From Candidatus Babeliales bacterium (GTDB taxonomy: Bacteria > Babelota > Babeliae > Babelales > JACPOV01), in the NCBI GenBank assembly GCA_040879965.1, contig JBBDJI010000013.1, forward strand, positions 1 through 64,000: a DNA stretch of 64,000 bases, written 5' to 3'. This document shows positions 46,288 through 55,174 of the stretch, in pieces. The notes beneath the pieces were generated by a model. The model ran no database searches. It saw only the letters and a list, made by a program, of their open reading frames with translations, and was not told the origin of the DNA. Each line of letters begins with the position of its first letter. Position 1 is the first letter of the stretch. A program made the translations under genes and the position numbers.

Positions 46288-47724
46288 ATGAATTCTTTTG
46301 ATTATGATCTTATTGTTATTGGTGGTGGTGCAGCGGGAATGACTTCTGCAAAACTTGCGCGTGGTTTAAAAAAAAAAGTGGCGATCATTGAAAAAGAACA
46401 ACTTGGTGGCGAATGTACATGGACTGGATGCATTCCAAGTAAAACATTAATTAAATCATCAGAAGCCGTATTTCAGGCGCAACATTTAGATAAATATGGA
46501 TTAGTAGCTGATCCTTTTAATATTGATACTAGTAAAGTAATGAATCATGTAAGATCGATTATTTCTACTATTTATCAAACGCATACGCCAGAAAAATTCG
46601 TAGAACAAGGGATAGATGTTTTTTTTGGGGATCCCGTATTGATTGATAATAATCATATTTCATTTGATCGAAAAACAATTTCGGCACAAGCAATTATTTT
46701 AGCAACTGGCACCTCTCCTTTAATTCCACCTATCGAAGGATTAAATGATATTCCTTATTTAACAAATCAGACGCTTTTTAGCCTACCACATTTACCAAAA
46801 GATCTTCTTATACTTGGTGGCGGTCCTATAGGAGTTGAAGTAGCTTCGGCGCTTAATAGATTAGGTGTCTTAGTTACTATCGTTGAAATGCAAGACCGTT
46901 TATTGCCAAGAGATGATAAAGAACTGGTTGATTTATTAATGCCAAAATTGAAAGAAGAAGGTATTCGGGTATTAACAGGCATGCGTGCAACCAAAGCACT
47001 GAAAATGAAAGACGGGGTACAACTTATTTGTATTGCTTCAGATGGAAGCGAGCAGCAAGTAGATGGCAAACAATTATTAGTAGCAGTTGGTAGAAAGCCG
47101 AATATAAAAGGTTTATATCTGGAGCGGGCAAAAGTAGCTGTTGAAAAAGAACGTTTAGTTGTAGATGAATACTTACGGACGACGGCAAAAAATATTTATG
47201 CTTGTGGCGACGTAGTTGGCCCGTATCTTTTTAGCCATATGGCTTTTTATCAAGCGACTATCGCAGTACGAAATGCTTTAATTCCATTTTTTAAAAAGAA
47301 AGTTGATTATCGCAATGTTGCATGGGTTACTTTTACTGACCCTGAATTAGCAACTGCAGGATTGACAGAACAAGAAGCTCGAGAATCATATGATGAGATA
47401 AAAATTTATCGTTATCCTTATGCAAAATTAGATCGTGCACATACGGAAGGAAAAACAGAAGGACTGGGAAAATTTATTTGTGATAAAAAGGGAAAGCTAA
47501 TTGGTGCGCATATTTTTGGTGCACGAGCCGGAGATTTAATCAGTGAAATTCAAGTTGGTAAAACATATGGTTTAGATTTAGCAGATTTATATCCGGTAAT
47601 ACATCCATATCCAACATTTTCGGAGTTAATTTGGCATAGTGCCAAAAATCGATATATCGATAAACTGAAGGCAAATAGTATCTTAAAACTACTTCAATCT
47701 TTGATTGTATGGTGGAAAAAATAA
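46288..47724 (+). CDS. Mercuric reductase-like NAD(P)/FAD disulfide oxidoreductase
   Basis: 478 residues. FAD-binding IVIGGGAAGM, redox-active pair in GGECTWTGCIPSKTLI (Cys43, Cys48), second dinucleotide motif LLILGGGPIGVEVA, FAD site IYACGDVVGP, and a dimerisation domain ending IHPYPTFSELIWH. It lacks an N-terminal mercury-binding domain and the C-terminal Cys pair of MerA, so it is not a mercury resistance enzyme; it belongs to the branch found next to VTT membrane proteins. GGAGAG precedes the ATG. First of a three-gene operon. Confidence 0.9.
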   Translation: MNSFDYDLIVIGGGAAGMTSAKLARGLKKKVAIIEKEQLGGECTWTGCIPSKTLIKSSEAVFQAQHLDKYGLVADPFNIDTSKVMNHVRSIISTIYQTHTPEKFVEQGIDVFFGDPVLIDNNHISFDRKTISAQAIILATGTSPLIPPIEGLNDIPYLTNQTLFSLPHLPKDLLILGGGPIGVEVASALNRLGVLVTIVEMQDRLLPRDDKELVDLLMPKLKEEGIRVLTGMRATKALKMKDGVQLICIASDGSEQQVDGKQLLVAVGRKPNIKGLYLERAKVAVEKERLVVDEYLRTTAKNIYACGDVVGPYLFSHMAFYQATIAVRNALIPFFKKKVDYRNVAWVTFTDPELATAGLTEQEARESYDEIKIYRYPYAKLDRAHTEGKTEGLGKFICDKKGKLIGAHIFGARAGDLISEIQVGKTYGLDLADLYPVIHPYPTFSELIWHSAKNRYIDKLKANSILKLLQSLIVWWKK

Positions 47725-47739
47725 CATTAAAGGTTTTAT

Positions 47740-48441
47740 ATGAAGCCCTTGTATAAAAGACTTATTTTAGGCTTTGCTATTTTAATTATTATTTTAATTA
47801 TTCGTTTTAGTGGTGTTGGTTCTTATATCAATCTTGAATATATTCGAGCCAATAGTTTATATATTCAACAAATGATTGTTCAAAATTACTTATTTTCTTT
47901 ATTTATTTTCTTATCATTATATATCATCTTTGTTGCTGCATCAGTACCGGTAACACCGGCACTCAATGTTGCTGGAGGATTTTTTTTTGGCATAATTCTT
48001 GGCGCATTATATTCGATAGCTGGTGCAACAATCGGTGCAAGCATTTCCTTTTTTTTATTTCGTTATTTATTTCGCGAGTTTGTTCAAAGAAAATATGGCA
48101 CCACACTGCGTCGATTTAATGAAGAATTTCATCAACGTGGCATAAGTTATTTATTATTTTTGCAATTATTACCCGTAACGCCATTTGGTTTAATTAATAT
48201 GCTTTCTGGCGTATCGCCTATTTCTTGGTGGCGTTTTGCTTTAGCAACGATTATTGGTATAGCACCCGGTTCATTTATCTATGCATTTGCCGGTAGGCAA
48301 CTTATGACTATAAAAAAAGCATCAGATGTCTTTTCATGGCCTATCATTATTGCGCTTACGTTACTCGCATTATTTTCATTATTACCAATAATTATACGTA
48401 AATTTACAAAAACACCATTATCTAAAGTTAAAGAAGAATAA
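47740..48441 (+). CDS. VTT-domain (TVP38/TMEM64 family) membrane protein
   Basis: 233 residues. Hydrophobic segments near 8-22 and 50-65 frame the VTT domain: VTPALNVAGGFFFGIILGALYS, ATIGASISFFLFRYL, and LLPVTPFGLINMLSGVSPI with the conserved F-x-x-x-[PN] loop. VTT/DedA-like proteins act in lipid transport across the inner membrane or in membrane homeostasis. It starts 15 bp after the reductase and overlaps the next paralogue by one base. Confidence 0.88.
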   Translation: MKPLYKRLILGFAILIIILIIRFSGVGSYINLEYIRANSLYIQQMIVQNYLFSLFIFLSLYIIFVAASVPVTPALNVAGGFFFGIILGALYSIAGATIGASISFFLFRYLFREFVQRKYGTTLRRFNEEFHQRGISYLLFLQLLPVTPFGLINMLSGVSPISWWRFALATIIGIAPGSFIYAFAGRQLMTIKKASDVFSWPIIIALTLLALFSLLPIIIRKFTKTPLSKVKEE

Positions 48442-49223
48442 TGAATCGTTTATTGATATCTAGAAAACAATTAATTGGATTAAGTTTTCTGGGTATTATT
48501 TTTTTTATTGTTATTTATTTTCGCTTAACACATTTTGTAAGCCTGTGTTATCTACATGAGCATATGCACACATTGCAATATTTAGTAGCAAAACATTATT
48601 ATTTATCCGTGAGTGTTTATCTAACAAGCTATATTATTGCAATGGCGCTTTCATTACCCGGTTCGTCAATTTTTACCGTAGCAGGTGGGTTATTGTTTGG
48701 AATATTTTTTGGCACTTGCTATGCTATTTTTGCGGCAACTATCGGCGCAACAATTCTTTTTTTAACGAGTCGTTATTTTATTGGTGGATGGGTACAGCAG
48801 CGCTACAAAACACAATTAACAAATTTTAATGAAGAAATAATGAGATATGGTCATTATTATTTATTAATTGTACGTTTGGTAGCTTTATTGCCATTTAGTT
48901 TGATTAATATGTTATCAGGTTTAACAATTTTGCCTGTTGTTACATATATCTGGGTAACTCTGATAGGTTTGATACCTATTTCATTAATGTATGCTTATGC
49001 CGGAAGCAAATTGGTATTCTTAACTTCACCAGATGAACTTTTTTCACCGGGAATTGCTTCCGGATTAATTCTTTTCTTTTTATGTAAAATAGTTTTAGTT
49101 CCCGTATTTATAAAATTAGTAAAATATTTTAGTAAAAATAAGCAAAAATATAAAGTAAGTAAAAAAGCACCAGATGAGTTATTTATTAAAAATAAAATAT
49201 CTGAAAAACTTAATGAATTATAA
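48441..49223 (+). CDS. VTT-domain (TVP38/TMEM64 family) membrane protein, second copy
   Basis: 260 residues and a diverged paralogue of the preceding gene: LPGSSIFTVAGGLLFGIFFGT, ATIGATILFLTSRYF, VALLPFSLINMLSGLTIL. It has a basic cytoplasmic tail of about 45 residues (KYFSKNKQKYKVSKKAP) that the first copy lacks. Its start shares one base with the stop before it. Two adjacent VTT proteins suggest a heteromer. Confidence 0.88.
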   Translation: MNRLLISRKQLIGLSFLGIIFFIVIYFRLTHFVSLCYLHEHMHTLQYLVAKHYYLSVSVYLTSYIIAMALSLPGSSIFTVAGGLLFGIFFGTCYAIFAATIGATILFLTSRYFIGGWVQQRYKTQLTNFNEEIMRYGHYYLLIVRLVALLPFSLINMLSGLTILPVVTYIWVTLIGLIPISLMYAYAGSKLVFLTSPDELFSPGIASGLILFFLCKIVLVPVFIKLVKYFSKNKQKYKVSKKAPDELFIKNKISEKLNEL

Positions 49224-49652
49224 AATGTTCTTATCATTTAAAGTTTTTAATGTTGCTTCAGGATTAGTATAAAGAATAGCATGCATACCTAATAATTCAG
49301 CAGATAAAATATTTTCTATTGAATCATCAATAAAATAACATTCTTGAGCTTCTAAATTAAACTTTTCTAACAAATGTTCAAATATTTTAATATTGGGTTT
49401 TTTATAGCCCACATCACGGGGAATTACTATCCCTTGAAATATATTAAATATATCGGGATGTTTTTGCTTAAGCGTTGCCATTGTTGAAGATGAACAGTTT
49501 GAAAGTAAGAAAATATTATAACCATAGTGCAGACATTGTTTGAGTAATGATATTCCTTCTTCAAGTAGAATAATTTGATTATCAGAATTAATAGTCAATA
49601 ATACGCCAAAAAGATCAAAAACAATATGCTTTATCTGATTTTCATTATTCAT
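49218..49652 (-). CDS. HAD-superfamily hydrolase, short form
   Basis: 144 residues with HAD motifs: VFDLFGVLL (nucleophile Asp; the usual second Asp is replaced by Phe), LLSNCS (Ser/Thr motif II), GYKKPNIKIF (Lys motif III) and FIDDSIEN (acidic motif IV). It has almost no cap domain. The absent second Asp, the usual acid/base, raises doubt about phosphatase activity, though the DLxGVL variant occurs in HAD subfamilies. No signal peptide; tail-to-tail overlap of 6 bp with the VTT gene. Confidence 0.82.
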   Translation of the reverse strand: MNNENQIKHIVFDLFGVLLTINSDNQIILLEEGISLLKQCLHYGYNIFLLSNCSSSTMATLKQKHPDIFNIFQGIVIPRDVGYKKPNIKIFEHLLEKFNLEAQECYFIDDSIENILSAELLGMHAILYTNPEATLKTLNDKNIL

Positions 49653-49952
49653 AAAATTCCTTGTTGATTATTTTAATTTATTATAATCGATTATAAAGTT
49701 TTTTGTTAAAAGTTAGGATTTAATAAAAAACAATATTTTATCACTAAATTTTTTGGTTTTTTAACAACTTAAAAAATGAAGATATCTGTAGATTGGTTAT
49801 TTATATTTTCTATTAGAAATATTAGAGGTTCTTCGCTAGTTTAGTTCGGTGGTTTTTCATATTGAAACAAAATGGTATTTAGGGCGGGCTTTTGCTTTTT
49901 GAATTAATTTCAAGTATATTTAATTTAATATATTTTACTGGAGGAAATAATT
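49653..49952. other. AT-rich intergenic region
   Basis: 300 bp between divergent genes. It holds the strong GGAGGAAA ribosome site of the next gene at its right end and no convincing gene. A 22-codon frame at 49776 lacks a ribosome site. Confidence 0.5.
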
Positions 49953-50333
49953 ATGAAAAAGCTAATGAATATCACTTTTTTAATCGTTTTAATAATGGGT
50001 ACTGGTTTAGCAAATGGAATGGACACTATAAAATTACGTGGTGAAATTGGATGTGTTATGGAGAATAAATCAACAATTTCAGAAAAGCAATATAAAGAAC
50101 ATATAGAAAAACTAACAAGAGAAATTGATCGACTAAATCAAGAAGAAGAAAAGAACAAAGTTAAAAAAAAATATATAGAAAGACTAACAAAAGAAATTGA
50201 TCAACTAAAAAAAAAGTCGGTGGAAACTTCTTTATTCTCTAGATCATCAATATTTAAAATTGGTGGTGGTATGCTGATTGGTGCAGCTTTACTTTGGGCT
50301 GGACAATATGCAATGCAAACTTTTTGGAGATAA
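49953..50333 (+). CDS. Small secreted coiled-coil protein with C-terminal membrane segment
   Basis: 126 residues. Signal peptide (MKKLMNITFLIVLIMGTGLANG, then Met-Asp-Thr); a coiled coil holding two copies of a YKEHIEKLTREIDRLN-like unit (second: YIERLTKEIDQLKKK); and one C-terminal hydrophobic segment (IGGGMLIGAALLWAGQYAM). GGAGGAAA lies 7 bp before the ATG. It is a minimal example of the signal peptide/coiled coil/anchor plan seen across the window. Function unknown. Confidence 0.75.
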   Translation: MKKLMNITFLIVLIMGTGLANGMDTIKLRGEIGCVMENKSTISEKQYKEHIEKLTREIDRLNQEEEKNKVKKKYIERLTKEIDQLKKKSVETSLFSRSSIFKIGGGMLIGAALLWAGQYAMQTFWR

Positions 50334-50418
50334 TCTAATTCTTGAATAACAAAGATATCTAGCATTGCAATTGATTTCTGTACTATTCTAATAGCAATAA
50401 ATTTAAAGGGGGAGTAGT

Positions 50419-51168
50419 ATGAGAGTAATAGCACTTATTTTCTGTGTTTTTATACAATTTCAACTTTTGAGCATGGAACAATTATCTTTAGATGCGAATA
50501 AATTTCATGTTCAGTCGATGACATCAGGGCAATTAGTAAGGAAGTTTCAAAAATTTGTTGAATTTCGTCGTTCATTTCAAGATTGTTTTGAAGTGCGGTT
50601 AATACAGACGCTAATTAATTGTATTGATCAAGGATTTGTTATGAATAATAAAGGAGAGATTAGCTTTTTTAAGGAAAAATTGAATAATTCAATGCAAAAC
50701 CTTATCCCTTTGGAAAAGTACCAAGATAGTGATAAAATTAATATAGAAAAAGCACATGAATGTGCAGAGAAATTGTTTTTTTGTTTAGGGGATGAACGTT
50801 CATTTATACTTGCTCAACGTGCATTTTATAATTTTTCATGCATAGAAAATCATCCACTACAAAACTTAATTTATAAATATGCCTTAGACATATTGCAAAA
50901 GGCAGTAGAAGAAAAACCTCACTGCAAATCAATGCTTGAAGATCTTAGAATAAATTTAAAAAAAACATCAGAGGAATTTGAAAGAGATGAGCGCAGAAAA
51001 AAAGAACTACAAGAGATGTTTGATATAGGAAGACCTCCAAAAATGAAACGATCAAAAAAAATCTCTACTTGGCGCAATTATGGTATAGCTTGTTTGTTTG
51101 GTGTTATTTTTACGGTATTTAGTCAATCTATGTATCATTTTTTAATGCATCGATATGTAAAAGCATAG
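50419..51168 (+). CDS. Secreted protein with C-terminal membrane segment
   Basis: 249 residues. Signal peptide (MRVIALIFCVFIQFQLLS, then Met-Glu-Gln), a helical domain with several Cys (DCFEVRLIQTLINCIDQG; HECAEKLFFCLGDE), and a C-terminal membrane segment (YGIACLFGVIFTVFSQSMYHFLM). GGGGGAG upstream of the ATG. Unknown family. It lies between two genes of the same plan but without sequence similarity obvious by eye. Confidence 0.75.
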   Translation: MRVIALIFCVFIQFQLLSMEQLSLDANKFHVQSMTSGQLVRKFQKFVEFRRSFQDCFEVRLIQTLINCIDQGFVMNNKGEISFFKEKLNNSMQNLIPLEKYQDSDKINIEKAHECAEKLFFCLGDERSFILAQRAFYNFSCIENHPLQNLIYKYALDILQKAVEEKPHCKSMLEDLRINLKKTSEEFERDERRKKELQEMFDIGRPPKMKRSKKISTWRNYGIACLFGVIFTVFSQSMYHFLMHRYVKA

Positions 51169-51184
51169 TTTTATTCGTATTTTT

Positions 51185-51213
51185 TTGACGCTCTCAAAGT
51201 AATACATTATACT
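51185..51213 (+). promoter_or_regulatory. Promoter of the gene at 51251
   Basis: TTGACG (51185-51190), exact 17-bp spacer, TATACT (51208-51213), with the ATG 38 bp further on. A good sigma-70 type match. Confidence 0.7.
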
Positions 51214-51250
51214 TTTTTCACATAAATTTAATTATTATTAGGAAGAAATT

Positions 51251-51853
51251 ATGAAAAAAGTTATGGTATATTCTTTCTTTTTGGCTGTAAATGCTTTGAT
51301 GGGAATGAATGGTAATGGGGAATTGTCAATTGATCAAGCAGCATTAGATAATTTTAAAGTAGCTTATACAAGTACAAAATTGTTTGGTCATGCTAGTGGG
51401 AGAGGAAATTTAGTAGATAAATTTTTAGAAAATTATTTAGTTGGTGGTGCTGATATAAAAGAAAAAAATAGAAAAGTATTCGTTATGGAAAAACTCAGCA
51501 ATGATACTGATCAATGGGCTCAATTAATACCTATAATAACAGATAATATTGAAAAATTAATGTCGATTAAAAAGATTGAGCCATTATTAATAAATATGAT
51601 ACCAGATTCGATTGTTTTTAAAAAATTTGCTGCGCAAGTAAACTTATTGGGATATATTGATAAAGTTAATGAAGAATTAAAACAAAAAAAACGACCTGAG
51701 CAATTGGCGGTTTATGAAAAATCAGATAATGATACTAACAAAAAAAATTTTATAAAGAGTTTTTTTAGTAAAAATTCAATTAAATGCTGCTTGAGTTTTT
51801 TATGTGGTATATCGCTTTTAGGTACAATTCAATATTTAAAAAGCAATTTTTAA
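51251..51853 (+). CDS. Small secreted protein with C-terminal membrane segment
   Basis: 200 residues. Short signal peptide (MKKVMVYSFFLAVNALMG, then Met-Asn-Gly), a helical soluble domain, and a C-terminal hydrophobic segment (CCLSFLCGISLLGTIQYL) preceded by basic residues. It has its own sigma-70-like promoter and a GGAAGAA ribosome site. No recognised family. Confidence 0.75.
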   Translation: MKKVMVYSFFLAVNALMGMNGNGELSIDQAALDNFKVAYTSTKLFGHASGRGNLVDKFLENYLVGGADIKEKNRKVFVMEKLSNDTDQWAQLIPIITDNIEKLMSIKKIEPLLINMIPDSIVFKKFAAQVNLLGYIDKVNEELKQKKRPEQLAVYEKSDNDTNKKNFIKSFFSKNSIKCCLSFLCGISLLGTIQYLKSNF

Positions 51854-51899
51854 ATTAATTGAAAAAATATCTACAAAAAGAGTTTTGTTAAAAGCTTTT

Positions 51900-52691
51900 T
51901 TATGCGTTTATGTGTAAATAGGTATTTAGTCGATTATACCAACCTAATAACCAACGTTTTTCATTGCGAGTGGGCGGAGAATTTTGGATTCTACGAGCCA
52001 ATATTTTTTTGGCTGATTTTGTAAATTCAGTAATGGCTGCTTTACCTTCCTTAGTTCCTTTCATTTCTTCTAATACCTGTATGAGGCCCCAGCCTTGATT
52101 ATTATACGCTTCTTTTGGGTTTAAACCTTCCCCTTTAAAATTTACATAATCAATTAACGCATACAGCCCATTTGGGCTTTGTGCTACGCGGAGAAATTGC
52201 TTTTTTATATGTGTTTTTGTTGTTGAGGGTATTTTGTTTTCGATAGAATCAATTATCTTGCCAAGCCGTTCGATAATAAATTTTGCCTGTAAATCAATAG
52301 TTTCTGTTAAAAGGGTACGCAGTTCAATCATTTGAGCGCTTTTTTGTGCATTCATAAATGAAGTTCTATCAGGCCATGGGCAACCGGTTTTTTGTACTTT
52401 ACTAAGCCAATCAGGAATTATTTTTTTATTTTGTTCAAAATAAAAAAGTAATTTAGGGAATGTTTCTTTAAAAATTGCTGCAGTGCCTTGTGGATACCAT
52501 GTAAAATGGCCTATGCCCAGAGAGGCAAATTCTTCTCCTTCATTCCAATTGGTGAGCCCTTCAATGGTACCATTGCATTCATTATGCCAAATTTTACTTC
52601 CTATAGTGTGTATTTCATGAATAGATATATGTATTTCGGTTGCATATAAAGGAAGTATGCACAACAAATACAAGTTAAGAATATATTTCAT
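51900..52691 (-). CDS. Secreted lysozyme-like protein
   Basis: 263 residues: signal peptide (MKYILNLYLLCILPLYA), then a globular domain. KIWHNECNGTIEGLTNWNEG followed by FASLGIGHFTWYP recalls the Glu...xIGIGH active-site arrangement of T4-type (GH24-like) lysozymes, where a Glu starts the catalytic region and GIGH forms the following strand-turn. FKGEGLNPKE and NQGWGLIQVLEEM are further conserved-looking blocks. Cleavage of murein in the periplasm, or of a competitor's or host-derived wall, is an inference. The gene could instead belong to an uncharacterised secreted family with the same fold. Confidence 0.6.
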   Translation of the reverse strand: MKYILNLYLLCILPLYATEIHISIHEIHTIGSKIWHNECNGTIEGLTNWNEGEEFASLGIGHFTWYPQGTAAIFKETFPKLLFYFEQNKKIIPDWLSKVQKTGCPWPDRTSFMNAQKSAQMIELRTLLTETIDLQAKFIIERLGKIIDSIENKIPSTTKTHIKKQFLRVAQSPNGLYALIDYVNFKGEGLNPKEAYNNQGWGLIQVLEEMKGTKEGKAAITEFTKSAKKILARRIQNSPPTRNEKRWLLGWYNRLNTYLHINA

Positions 52692-52847
52692 ATTATTATT
52701 CCATTAAAAAATACGAGGAACATTTTCTATATTTTTATTATACGGATTGTCAGCTAGAAAAGTAAATATATAAATGGTCCTTATTGCCAAAATTTAAAAT
52801 TTTTTATATTTTAATTATGAATATTTTGATCAAAAGACAGGTGATTC

Positions 52848-53600
52848 ATGAACGATGTACTTATTAATATAAAAGATCTCAGTAAAATATATACCACAAA
52901 ACAAGCAAGTGTACGTGCACTTGATGATATTTCATTAACTATAAAAAAAGGTGAAGTACTATCTTTATTAGGTGTAAATGGTGCGGGCAAAACCACGTTA
53001 TCTTCAATTTTAGCGACATTGCACCCACCAACGACTGGCAATGTTTATTATAAAGGCTTATCAATTTATAAAGATTTATCAACATATCGTCGTGCAGTTG
53101 GTTTTTGCCCACAAAGGCCTAATTTAGATACTCAACTGACCGTGGAACAAAATTTAGTTTTTGCAGGACGTTATTTTTTGTTGCCAAAAGATCAAATTCT
53201 TGAAAAAGTACATGATCTTATAGATCAGTTTTCTTTAAATAAATATGCACACTTTAATGTAAATGCTCTTTCTGGTGGTTATAAACAACGGGTTTTAATT
53301 GCACGAGCACTTATGCATAACCCTGAAATTATCATTTTAGATGAGCCTACCGTAGGCTTAGACCCTGATATTAGAAGGCAATTATGGAATATTATAAAAG
53401 ATCTTAAAAATCAGGGAATGACCGTTATTTTAACTACTCATTATCTTGAAGAGGCAGAAATTCTTTCAGACCGGGTATGCATGCTGAGCCGCGGAAAAAT
53501 TTTACTCACCGCCACCGTCAAAGAGTTGAAAGAAAAACACAAAAAAGCAACACTCGAAGAAGTATTTCTTACTTTAGTGGAGCAACAAAATGCTGAATAA
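52848..53600 (+). CDS. ABC-2 type transporter ATP-binding protein
   Basis: 250 residues: Walker A GVNGAGKTT (residues 42-50), Q-loop FCPQRPNLD, signature LSGGYKQRVLIARALMHNPEIIILDEPTVGLDPD, and switch His TTHYLEEAE. This is the DrrA/NodI-like class that pairs with ABC-2 permeases and exports lipids, glycans or drugs. It overlaps the first permease gene by 11 bp. Substrate unknown. Confidence 0.93.
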   Translation: MNDVLINIKDLSKIYTTKQASVRALDDISLTIKKGEVLSLLGVNGAGKTTLSSILATLHPPTTGNVYYKGLSIYKDLSTYRRAVGFCPQRPNLDTQLTVEQNLVFAGRYFLLPKDQILEKVHDLIDQFSLNKYAHFNVNALSGGYKQRVLIARALMHNPEIIILDEPTVGLDPDIRRQLWNIIKDLKNQGMTVILTTHYLEEAEILSDRVCMLSRGKILLTATVKELKEKHKKATLEEVFLTLVEQQNAE

Positions 53601-54369
53601 TATTCAAGTATTTGGTATGTTGCTTTGGCGCGATCTATATATATTAAAAAAACGATTCAAAGATGATCTTATTAATGCCGGTGTTATGGTCTTTTTTTTC
53701 AATTTAATTTTTGGTTTGTTTGGACCATTAATTGGTCTTACAAAAGATTTGGTAGCAGATACTTTTATGGGTACTATTGTTGGTACTTTTTTATTTATTG
53801 GCTTTAGTCGTGCATTAGATGATTTATCCGATATCAAGTTTAATCACTTTATTGATTATCGCCGCACATTGCCAATTTCATTACCGTGGTTTTTTGGAGA
53901 ATATATCGCAATATATGTAATTCATTGTATGTGCATTACAATACCGATTTTTTTGTTAGGTAAACTAATTTTAGGTGTGCGTTTAGATTTTTCCCACATA
54001 CAATGGCTTCCATTTATTATTATGTATTTATTTTCAATGATAACCGTATCGCTTTTTTTTATTTGCTTGATTTTTTCCGTATCATTTGAATGGTTTAAAT
54101 TTAATATTTGGCAGCGAATATTAACACCATTACATCAATTTGGTTGTCTTTTGTATTCATGGAAAAGGGCATATCTTTTTTCTCCTAAAATTGCCATGGT
54201 ATTGCTTTTAAATCCATTAACTCATTGTAATGAAGGATTGCGTACCGCTATGCGTGGTGTCTCAGAATATTTATCGGTTTATGTATCGATAACCTTTTTG
54301 AGTATTTTTATTGGTATAGAAATTTTCATGTTACTAACAGTTGTTAGAAAAAAACTTGATTGGGTATAA
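53590..54369 (+). CDS. ABC-2 type transporter permease
   Basis: 259 residues with about six membrane segments and the ABC-2 pattern, ending in a block LLNPLTHCNEGLRTAMRG just before the last helix, which matches the LNP...E..R motif of the family. It overlaps the ATPase gene and is 4 bp from a second permease, so the transporter is probably an A2-B-C heteromer. Confidence 0.88.
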   Translation: MLNNIQVFGMLLWRDLYILKKRFKDDLINAGVMVFFFNLIFGLFGPLIGLTKDLVADTFMGTIVGTFLFIGFSRALDDLSDIKFNHFIDYRRTLPISLPWFFGEYIAIYVIHCMCITIPIFLLGKLILGVRLDFSHIQWLPFIIMYLFSMITVSLFFICLIFSVSFEWFKFNIWQRILTPLHQFGCLLYSWKRAYLFSPKIAMVLLLNPLTHCNEGLRTAMRGVSEYLSVYVSITFLSIFIGIEIFMLLTVVRKKLDWV

Positions 54370-54373
54370 TAAT

Positions 54374-55174
54374 ATGTTTGATCAGATTAAACGTAATTTG
54401 TATGTATTTGGGTGGTTTTTATATAGAGATTTTTTTATTTTTTCAAAAAATTGGCATCGAGTTGCAATTAATTTTGGCTTATTTATTCCTGTATCATTAA
54501 CTTTTTGTTTTGGTTATATTTTACCCAATAGCAATATGATTAACCCTTCGCCAGAGCAAATAACAACGTTTTTTGTGGGGAGTATTTTATGGACACTGTT
54601 TCCTTTAGCTTTTGTGCTAAATATAGATTTACTTTACGATTTGGAACACGATCGCTTTATTGATTATCAAATCAGTATTCTTAATCCGCGATTAATTTTA
54701 ATTGAAAAAATATTTTTTTCATCATTAATAGCTTTCGTTACTTCCTGTTTATTTTATCCAGTTTCTCGATTGCTATTAGGTTCTTATTTTTATGCAGCAC
54801 ATTTTTCTTGGCCAGCATTACTCATGGTTTTATATATGGGATCGCTATTTTGTGCCGCTTTTAATATTTTTGTTTTAAGCTTTATAGAAAGTACAAAAAA
54901 AACTGGAATTTTTTGGATGCGGATAAATAATCCAATGATTTCTTTAGGTGGTTTATTTATTCCATGGTATGTCATGAAAATATTTTCACCATTACTGGGT
55001 TATTTTATTTTATTAAATCCACTTATTTATTTAACTGAAGGACTACGGCGTGCCATAATTGGCGATGTTGTTTTTCTACCAATTTGGCTATGTGTAAGCA
55101 TGTTATTTTTGTTTATGATTTTTTTTACGTTATTGGCGATTTATTTTTTCAAGAAAAAGATTGATCATATTTAA
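54374..55174 (+). CDS. ABC-2 type transporter permease, second subunit
   Basis: About 266 residues from ATG 54374 (MFDQIKRNLYVFGWFLYRD). Six membrane segments and the block LLNPLIYLTEGLRRAIIGD parallel to the first permease, of which it is a diverged paralogue (both have a YRDFF/WRDLY start and a D.DRFIDYQ/NHFIDYR loop). An earlier in-frame TTG at 54341 lies inside the previous gene and was not used. It overlaps the converging HAD gene by 4 bp. Confidence 0.88.
   Translation: MFDQIKRNLYVFGWFLYRDFFIFSKNWHRVAINFGLFIPVSLTFCFGYILPNSNMINPSPEQITTFFVGSILWTLFPLAFVLNIDLLYDLEHDRFIDYQISILNPRLILIEKIFFSSLIAFVTSCLFYPVSRLLLGSYFYAAHFSWPALLMVLYMGSLFCAAFNIFVLSFIESTKKTGIFWMRINNPMISLGGLFIPWYVMKIFSPLLGYFILLNPLIYLTEGLRRAIIGDVVFLPIWLCVSMLFLFMIFFTLLAIYFFKKKIDHI

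Noticed and set aside
49776-49844. 22-codon frame before the gene at 49953
   Set aside because: No ribosome site and no recognisable signal; possible leader peptide but unsupported.
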